From the NCBI GenBank assembly GCA_015680685.1, contig MNCI01014538.1:163802-227801 (forward strand): a stretch of 64,000 nucleotides of DNA, in the 5' to 3' direction. Shown piece after piece: positions 56,283 to 64,000 of the stretch. The notes beneath the pieces were generated by a model. It saw only the letters and a list, made by a program, of their open reading frames with translations. It was not told the DNA's origin and ran no database searches. The translations under genes were made by a program, and so were the position numbers. Position 1 is the stretch's first letter. Each line of letters begins with the position of its first letter. This DNA comes from Gnetum montanum. Taxonomy: Eukaryota > Streptophyta > Gnetopsida > Gnetales > Gnetaceae.

Positions 56283-58946
56283 ATGTTTCTTTGGTTTCCT
56301 TCTGCGTGTTCAATGGAATCGTTCTTTTTTCGAAGATCAATCTATTCTGTGCGCAGAGCATTGTACAAATTTGATCGATTATACGCAGCTTTGCATTCCT
56401 GCTCCGGATGCTTCGAAACCCTAAGGATACAAAAACCCTCGCTAAAACCCGGCATAGAACCTCCTTACGATCGATCTTTCATAAAAAATCGCTGCATTTC
56501 GAACCGCGGGTTTTGTTTTGCCGCGGCGGATACTTCTGCGAGTTCTAATAGAAATGTTGTTAGATGGAATCCAGAAGATGAAGAGGCCATTGAACTTGTG
56601 AATGATTTTCTTGAAAGATTTGTCGCGATCATGAGACTAAAGCTTTCGGAAGCATATCCGGATGCCAGTGCCGATGTTATACACCAAATGTTGGTTCTTG
56701 TTGTCGAGAGAGTTGTGTTGGAGATCGAAAAGGGGACATTTGTGGGATTGAAAAGCTTTGAGGCTTTTGCAGAGACTCTAGCTCAGGGGGATTTCAGCAA
56801 GGATCTGTGGATGCTTGTTTGGGAGGTTTCTAAATTGATTCTGGAGGATATCAGGAAGACCGAGGTGAAGAGGGAGATTCAAGAGTATTTGCAGTCCGAT
56901 GAGATGAAGCAGATTACTAAATTTGCTAAGGATGTAGGTATTACTGGAGAGCTCATGAGGGAGCTCAAGATGGATTTGGCAGAGGAGAAGAAGGCTGAGG
57001 TTGAGTTTTATGGTCACCTGAATAGAATGGCTGGGAAGGACAGGCTGAGCAATTTGTTCAAGATAGGAGGGAAGATTTTGAAGGTTGAGAAACCATGGCT
57101 TAAAGAAGGGCCTGAGGAGGGACATGGTTCTTCTCTGCCTCACAGAAGTGCGAAATTGAAGTTTCAGGTTAATGGAATGGACTTGTCTGATGCATCCTGG
57201 TTTGATATAGGGGAGAAAATTGATGAAGCTGAACGGATGATTATTGCAGTAGGTCCTGCTGATCTGTCTGGAAAGATTAAGTTGGTAGTGGGTCAGATCC
57301 AGCAGCTAAGTGATGATGAGGATCCTACCGACCTGTTATGCCAGCTCTCTCAGGATGGCAAATTTAGCAGAGCTGAGTGGCTTGCTGTAGTGCATAAGTT
57401 GAATGTGCCAGAGAAGAAAAATCTGCACCTCAAGGTATGTTTCTTTCTTTCTTTCTTAACCTTTTGGTTTTGTTGGTTAAACGAATTGTTTTGGATTTTT
57501 TTTCTTTTTCTGTTTGAATGCTTTCCCCATTTGTGTTGGTCCTGTTTTATATTCCCAGATTCTACTTTTGCTATGCTATATCTTGCTCTATAGATTTGTA
57601 TTGGGTTTATGAATGCCTTTATTGATGCAACTGCTTCTAGTGGCTTCTGTTTTGGCAAACTACATTTCAGCATTATTTTAGAAAACTTAGATACAGTGAT
57701 TCTTTTCATTTTCATTTTCAGCAATTAGTAAATAAAACGAATTAAAAATGTTTTCTGGTTTCTATTTGAACATACCTCAATTATTCAACTTATTGAAATC
57801 TATGGATGTCCATATCTTCACTCAGTTGTACTAAAATCTCTCTCTCTCTCCCTCTCTGTGAATTTCTGAATGGCCAATCTCGTGTGTTTCCAGGCAAGGG
57901 AATTTGTTCTAGATCAAGATTCATTTGGAGCTTCTATAAGAGATTACACCAGACTGTTGGATGCGTATGGTAAGGAAGGACATGTATCTGATGCAGAAAG
58001 ATTATTGGAGAAAATGGAGCTGAAGGGCTTAGAGCAGGATTCGGTTACATGCAATATATTAATAAATATGTATAGCAATTCAGGACATTTGAGGAAAGCA
58101 AGAGCAGCATTCGATCAAATTAGAGCACTTGGCCTTCAACCAGGCCAAGAGGTATACAATTCCATAATCATGGCTTATGTGAAAGCTGGATTTCCCAGAG
58201 CAGCAGAAACCTTGCTGAGAGAGATGGATGCTAAGGATCTCAAGCCGGACAACGAAGTCTATATGGCATTGTTAAAGGCCTTTGCAGACAAAGGTCTTGC
58301 TGATGGTGCTCAATGGGTTTATGATAACATGCAGTTTGCAGGTATCATGCCAACATTAGAATCTTGCACATTGCTTGTTCAAGCTTATGAGCAGGCTGGA
58401 GACCCAGATCAGGCTAGAAATGTTTTTGATTTTATGATGGAATCGGGACACAGACCAGATGATAGGTGCCTGGCAAGAATGCTAGCCGCTTATGAGAGGA
58501 AAAACCTTTTTGACAAGGCCATCATCTTGCTCTCAGATCTCGAGAGTAAGGATTTGAAGCCAGGAGTAGAATCATCAACTGTTTTGATTGATTGGTTTGC
58601 TAAACTAGGATTGTTAGATGAAGCTGAGCATGTGGTCGATGAGACATTCCACAAAGGGGAAGTCCCACTCAAGGTTAGCATAAGTCTTTGTGATGCTTAC
58701 GCGAGGGCAAAGCTTCCACAGAAGACATCAAACCTGCTGCGGTCCATTGAAGAAAAAGTTGATAGTTTAAAGTTTGAAGATTTTGAAAAGCTAATACATG
58801 GATTTTTGGCTGGTGAGCTCATTCATGATGCTATAAAAATGTACGACTGTATGCAGAGTCGAGGTTTTGTCCCCTCGAATCCTATTAAATCGGCCTTAGC
58901 GGCTGCTCAGCACATCTTAAATAGGAAACCGACGGGAAGAAAATAA
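56283..58946 (+). CDS. P-class PPR protein with conserved N-terminal region (NFD5-like)
   Basis: Likely organellar RNA-binding protein. Two coding exons, 56283-57434 and 57894-58946, join in frame over a 459-bp GT-AG intron to give 734 aa. The first 80 residues are rich in Arg, Ser and aromatic residues with few acids, as in a mitochondrial or plastid targeting peptide. A helical region follows (about 97-384), with WNPEDEEAIELVNDFLERF and EAYPDASADVIHQMLVLVVE, as I remember it from Arabidopsis NFD5 (At1g19520, about 725 aa); I could not check this. Exon 2 carries about nine 35-residue PPR motifs (about 396-712), for example NEVYMALLKAFADKGLADGA, then a short basic tail. No E, DYW or SMR domain is present, so it is P class. 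An alternative start is the Met at residue 11. The gene is intact. Confidence 0.93.
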
Positions 58947-61365
58947 TATTAAGGAGGCATTTTAGGAAATTTTGCAAAAATAGGGATTTGTCTCTCTTTG
59001 CAGCTTTTGTAGACTTAAGATTTACCCTGTTTCTGCAATTTTCATTTGATATTCTCAAGGTAATCTGTGTGAGGTAATCTTTCGGTCTTAAAAAAAAGGA
59101 ATTATGCTGAAGAGAGCATGGCTAATAATGGTACCATGCACTCAGTTTGATATTTACATGTTGCAGAAGGCAATAAGGTGCTTACACCCACAGTAGGGCA
59201 GTGGCATCAAAGATGCAGATTGGTTATCTTTTATGAACTTTTATTCGTTCGCCTTAGTTTATTTCTATAGAATCAAATTACTCAAATCTTTATGATATCA
59301 TAGGTCTAGAATCTTGTTTCTCCTGACTTAGCTATATATTAAATGTGTACACTTATAATTGTCTGAGAGAAACTTATCCTGACTTAGCTATATACTAAAT
59401 GTGTACACTTATAATTGTCTGAGAGAAACTTATCTGTTTGCTTGGGACACACAACAAAACTACCTTGTTATAGTTTATGTAACTTTAAAATATATTTTTT
59501 TCTCTAAAAATAAAAATTTTGTAGGCCATGATTTTCCGCACAATATATAAAATTGGTTTACTCTCACAGAGAATATTATACATCACAAGAAGAATTATTT
59601 TGAGACTTTGGAACAATTTTCATCCATAACTAATGAGAATTCAATAGGAATTTTCTTTCTCCAACCAGAAGAGATAAGAGATATCTCTTTTGCATAACAC
59701 GGATAGTAGAGAGATTTGGAATGATTTCTATTTCAAATAAGTTACAAAAATGGCAGCATAGATAGTTTAGGCATGAGAAATTGCAAAATAATCTAGCTTT
59801 TCATAGAGGTAAAACAATGATCCAACTCTTTGCAGAGGCAAATGGCAGACCCTATTTTGTTAGCACAAGGTTAAGATGATGATTTGTGTTTTGTCTATGA
59901 AGGGACAAAACAAAGATCTAACTTTTTATAGAGGTAAAAGATGGACCCAATTTTATTAGGACAACCTTAAGAAGATGATTAATGGTTGTCTTTCATTCAT
60001 CAAATTTCTAATTCTCTAAAGACTTATCACAAGCTGGTTTATAGCTTGTGAGTCAAACTCACCATTGCCTCTGTTGCTGTATGTCACTTATCATCTTCAG
60101 CTCAACAGATTTTGTATCTTAATGCATTGAACTCTTAGTTAATGTCATGGTTTCTTGGTTTCATGCTTAACTTAGTGCATACAACCTTGTTTGGCCTTTT
60201 TATGAATCTGCATATTTCTGTTTCTTTTCCCCTTACTTTGTTTATATTGCTCATATATATGTTGAAATTAACAAAATGATTTTCTTAGCCAGATATAAAT
60301 GTGTGTTCAATATATAACCAAGCTAACAAGTTGTATGAATATAGCAAGAATAGAATGATGTTATTTAAAATAGTTTCATTTACTAGATTATCACTAGGGT
60401 AGTTATATGTTTATTATAAATAAGGATGTTTTTTTGTCAATGAGTAATATTGTATTTGTATCAAAAAAATTTAGGATCATTGGATGAAGAATAAAATTTG
60501 TACAGATTTATCATACACTCTCACTCAACCAAATTTGCTTTGCAATGCTAGTGATAACATATGGTGGAAAAATTTGTGACACTTGGAGAGCATTTGGAAA
60601 AGAATAAAGTTAAAAGAGTGTATGAATTTTTGTTAAATTATTAAAATCTTAATTAGTCATGCTTATTTTTACCTTTGCCTATAAACCTAATTTTTCCAAA
60701 TAAATTTGAGTCCTACCCATGTTTACTTTTAATTCTTAACTTACTTTCATACTTGATTTTTTTATAAAGTAAAAATATCCTTAAAACTAGCATTTGTACC
60801 ATCATTTTAATTATTTTGTAAGTTTTTATATTTATTATATCTCAAACAAGTAGTTAGCTTGAAGTACTATTTTATTTCATTCTTAATCATAGAGAAATTA
60901 ATCACAGTTGATGACATATATCATGTGATTCCAAATACCATATGATATAATATAAAAGCATTTCTTTCTCACTTCATGTATTTAACTTATTTAACCATTT
61001 CTTTCTAAGTAAATAAGATTTTACTGCACCAAAACACAAAGATATCTATATATAAGCAAAGTAAAAGATTGAGCTAGATAAGGTCAACTTAAAGGCGCTT
61101 ACATGAACGGAAGTATACAAGCTTCCTTTCATAAAAATACTCTCAATCTTTCACGGATGAAACAATGAATTTTTAGGCAACTAAAAGTATAACAAATCAT
61201 AATTGAACATGTGAAAATCAGCCTCTTTTAACAGACAATAACATAATATTAAATTCAGGACGCTACGTTGAACTCTTATTAATAAATGCTTGTGCCCGAG
61301 ATGCTTATGGATCAATGGGCCTGCGCTTTCAGACATGAACCCAAAAATAAATTATATTAAAAGTA
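58947..61365. other. 3' UTR of the PPR gene and gene-free DNA
   Basis: No further gene seen. Holds the 56-bp tandem repeat listed separately and an imperfect direct repeat near 59805-59885 and 59895-59975 (AGAGGTAAAA and TTAAGATGATGATT-type ends). The rest is AT-rich without motifs. Confidence 0.6.
59321..59432 (+). repeat. 56-bp tandem duplication
   Basis: Two adjacent units (59321-59376 and 59377-59432) starting TCCTGACTTAGCTATATA and ending GAGAGAAACTTA differ at one position. This is a recent duplication about 375 bases after the PPR stop codon, possibly within its 3' UTR. Confidence 0.95.
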
Positions 61366-61463
61366 AAATCCCAGAGAAAGAACAAGAGTACAAAAGAGAG
61401 GCCAAAGAGAGAGGAAATCCCAGAGAAAGAACAAGAGTACAAAAGAGAGGCCAAAGAGAGAGG
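61366..61463 (+). repeat. 49-bp tandem duplication, purine-rich
   Basis: Two identical units (61366-61414 and 61415-61463) starting AAATCCCAGAGAAAGAACAA. On the minus strand this is a pyrimidine-rich stretch just past the LINE coding end, so it may be the 3' UTR of that LINE. The frame 61290-61643 is only a translation of this repeat. Confidence 0.9.
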
Positions 61464-61639
61464 AAAAACATCAAAATAGGAAGGAAGAAAGGCCTAACAG
61501 AGAAGGGGAGGCCTCAACATGTATACATCTTAACAACCAGAGTTGACAACCTCACCACAGGGAGAGATAAAGGGGATGAAAAAGAGAGCTGGAAAAGAAG
61601 CAATAGACTAAAAAACAAAGGGGAAAAAATTCAAGAGTT

Positions 61640-63117
61640 TAGTTGAAGCATCAACTGTTGAATAATGTCTCCTTGAATTGACAAAGGAAGAACATTAGTG
61701 GAGAGTCTCTCTGAAAAACCACATTGAAACTTCCAGATGGCATGGATAAGGGGTAGAAAGCAACACCAAGTATAAAGTAGAGATCCTGAAGTTGAGGAGA
61801 GTCACCAAATAGAATCTCTTCCAGACCTGGCCAAAAACCTTGTAAATACCTGCTACACCAAGTCCAAAAGTTGTGAGCAAGGGGACAAGTAAAAAAACAA
61901 CAGGTAAACATATCTTTCTTATTGCAGATAGGACATGGGGGCTCAAAACACCTAAATGAGAGTGTCGAATACCAACAGGTAAACCTTGGTGAACCATACC
62001 ACAAAAAATGTTTAATCTTTAAAAGAGTAGGGGTAGTCCAAATCATCCAAATACATTACTTCCAAATTTGCACATTGAGATTAACCTTCCAAAGATGGTT
62101 GAATTGTGGCCAGATATTAGTAGTAGAATTAATAAGAGAATACACAATCTTGGAATGATAGAAAAAAATCCAATGACCATTAATCCAAGAAACATCAAGA
62201 AAACCTTGGTGAGAATCCTGAATAGCTACACTTTTGTTCAAGCTATCCAAAATATCACAAAAGGTGGACTTTTGAGGAGCATTGTACCGTAAAGATGTTG
62301 ACACTTAATCCAAGTGATCCAATGATTATATAAGTGAAGAGAGAAAAGGAAGGAGATGCCAAGCTTGCCCTAAGTACTACAAAGACAATGATGCTTAATA
62401 GCCCAAGGTTCATTGTCAATGGGAAGCCACAAAGAAGAAATCTTATCAAGCATAGAGGAAGAAATAGTAACATTATTAAAATTCCAAAACTTACTAATAA
62501 AATTCCAAGCCTTCCAAATGTGTTTGATGACAATGAAGCCTGAAATAGGAATACCTTTTAGGAAAAGGATCAAGTTAAAAAATGAGTATTAATCCAATAA
62601 CTATAACCTTTAGGCTTTCCCATTTGAATGTGTTTAAGGAAAAGAAACTTCCAAGGCTTAGAACCATATAAGCATTTAGTCACCCACTTGGCACATAAAA
62701 TAATACCCCCGTTATAGCAGTTTAGAAGTCCTCATCCACCATCCTCTTTGTGGGATGTGCAAATGTTCCAAGCAAGCAACCTAATAGAAGCCACTCTTAG
62801 AGTGGCTACTATTCTAAAGAAAATTTCTAACAACATCCCATAAAATTTTTAAAGATCCAACAAAAGAAAAAGGGATACCTAGCAACTTGAACGTATGGTC
62901 CTTTGTTAAAAATTGCCAAGATTTAGACAGAGCCCAAGCTTGAATCCCCTTATTGCAAAAGATTGAAGATTTGAACCAATTTATTTGAGAGGCAAAAAGT
63001 CTACAATATTGATCAATGCGATAACAAAAAACAATAAGCAATGGCTTTGTCATTTTTAATCATAAAGGAGTCATCTGCAAAATGCATATTTAGTAAGGAG
63101 TCTGCAATATTGAATGA
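61640..63117 (-). pseudogene. LINE ORF2 3' half: reverse transcriptase end and zinc-binding domain
   Basis: The 3' part of a plant LINE ORF2. In element order: reverse transcriptase motif C, MHFADDSFMI, near 63055-63087 (FADD at 63070-63081); FASQINWFKSSIFC and LLGIPFSF (62.85-63.0 kb); the connection region FIVIKHIWKAWNFISKFWNF (near 62.5 kb); then the zinc-binding domain with TLLKIKHFLWYG, CPICNKKDMFTCCFFTCPLA and FWTWC (61.85-62.03 kb), equal to the usual P-KIKHFLW, CP-C and CP-A--FW pattern. Several frameshifts and stops break the frame. No poly-T run marks the 3' end on the plus strand. This is a different, older copy than the LINE at the left edge. Confidence 0.88.
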
Positions 63118-63350
63118 CAATTTATTATTGCCTGCCTTCGCAAATATGGTTTTAAGGAAAAATTTATTAGAATGTTGGAAACTCTCTTTGGAGATGCTAA
63201 TGCCCTTGTGGCTACTAACGTTGACTTCACTAATTGTTTTAGTTTGACCAGTCAGTTAAGCAAGGTTGCCCTCTTGCTCCATATCTCTTTATCGCTGCAG
63301 ATTTCTTAAGTCACGCTATTCACAAGGACAAGAAACAGAATTTACTTCAA
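63118..63350 (+). pseudogene. Inverted LINE reverse-transcriptase fragment
   Basis: Opposite in direction to the neighbouring LINE 3' half. The plus strand reads LRKYGFKEKFIRMLETLFGD near 63136-63195, then, after a one-base shift, SVKQGCPLAPYLFIAADFLS near 63252-63311 (reverse transcriptase motif B) and HAIHKDK. These blocks normally lie just upstream of FADD in the same protein. Their inversion directly next to the FADD-containing piece makes this the flipped 5' segment of the same insertion. Confidence 0.85.
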
Positions 63351-64000
63351 CGCATTTTTACTGATTTTTACTTTCGTCTAATATGGCTCCACTGTCGGGC
63401 CATTCAACTCAATCGGTACATACAACTTTCATCGAATGTCTCCACCACTGGGCCTGTCTGACCGTTCAACTCAATCCAAATTCCAATGAATTTGGCGAAG
63501 GATTCGCTGCCTTTATGCCTCTATGCAGCTTTGTTCTTCACTTAATGGTTTTTCATCCAGGCTCAATTTCCCCTCCCCTCCTGAAACAAGAAGTAGAAAA
63601 AAAGAAAAAATTACATCTCTTTGAAGCTTCCTCAACAGGCAGAAAGAAAATTGTATAGATGAAATAAAATTTGGAGTGCAGTCAGATTTATCTTGGATCT
63701 CACCGATCATCCAGGAGACGTAATGACAGTTCCATTACGTAAGTTACGAAAAACTAACAGCAAATCAGTGATAATACAGAAACATTAATCTTCAGGCACT
63801 AATCCATTCCAAACATTGGAAGTAAAAAGTACAAGAATCATAATATCTTATAATGCACGACCCTGATTTATGATTTAACAAAACAAGATCATAGATGAAT
63901 GTGATTAGTATGAAACATACTTTGATTTATCATGAATTACAAGCGTTGGTGCCATGAAAACAATTATGATGCCTCACCTGAATAAGTTTTAGAATGGCTG
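63351..64000. other. Non-coding DNA at the right edge
   Basis: No gene recognised. A CCATTCAACTCAATC / CCGTTCAACTCAATC block occurs twice about 55 bases apart (63400-63475). The open frame 63383-63655 shows no known domain. The region could be the 5' flank of a gene beyond the window. Confidence 0.4.

Noticed and set aside
57350-57724. 124-codon minus-strand ORF across the PPR intron
   Set aside because: Low-complexity Lys-rich reading of T-rich intron sequence; it has no known domain.
59321-61463. CRISPR-like arrays
   Set aside because: The tandem repeats have only two adjacent units, no spacers and a plant context.
61290-61646. 118-codon charged ORF
   Set aside because: Translation of the 49-bp tandem duplication and flanking purine-rich DNA.

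Overview
The window is nuclear DNA of a land plant, probably a seed plant. It is AT-rich, holds two intron-containing single genes of plant type (a mitochondrial-type DEAD-box helicase and a P-class PPR protein), and is otherwise filled with plant LINEs, tRNA-derived SINEs and Ty3/gypsy LTR retrotransposons of Athila-like and chromovirus-like type. The old, undeleted, nested retroelements fit a large genome with slow DNA removal, such as a gymnosperm; that is inference, and nothing here fixes the species.

Layout. 1-2381 (minus): 5' part of a LINE with an open ORF2 endonuclease running off the left edge and an ORF1 broken by one TGA. 2.88-3.94 kb: a roughly 0.5-kb tandem duplication that becomes the upstream region of the helicase gene. 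4248-7457 (plus): eight coding exons of a PMH/RH9/RH53-type DEAD-box RNA helicase (596 aa). 7.5-12.95 kb: gene-poor DNA with SINE copies. 12955-22352 (plus): element E1, an Athila-like element that kept LTRs, gag and a 3' ORF but lost all of pol. 22784-54050: a three-level nest. The outermost element E4 (chromovirus-like, plus) was split by E3 (Athila-like, minus), which was itself split inside its gag-protease part by E2 (Athila-like, minus, about 13 kb). 54.0-56.2 kb: a fold-back repeat carrying a SINE, then a second SINE. 56283-58946 (plus): a two-exon gene for a 734-aa protein with a conserved helical N-terminal region and about nine PPR motifs, resembling Arabidopsis NFD5. 61.6-63.35 kb: a LINE 3' end whose upstream piece is inverted, the structure left by twin priming.

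The two host genes both look organellar: an RNA helicase of the plant mitochondrial type and a P-class PPR RNA-binding protein. They are about 49 kb apart, with the retroelement nest between them, so there is no sign that they are co-regulated. All LTR elements are dead: their reading frames are full of TAG/TGA/TAA codons and shifts, and their tRNA-Asp-type primer sites have lost their CpGs. Relative ages follow from the nesting: E4 older than E3 older than E2. No rRNA, functional tRNA, CRISPR array or bacterial-type operon was seen, and no clearly new biological system. The most unusual items are the 3' ORF shared by E1, E2 and E3, the pol-less E1, the integrase-less E3, the conserved LTR palindrome in E2 and the twin-primed LINE.
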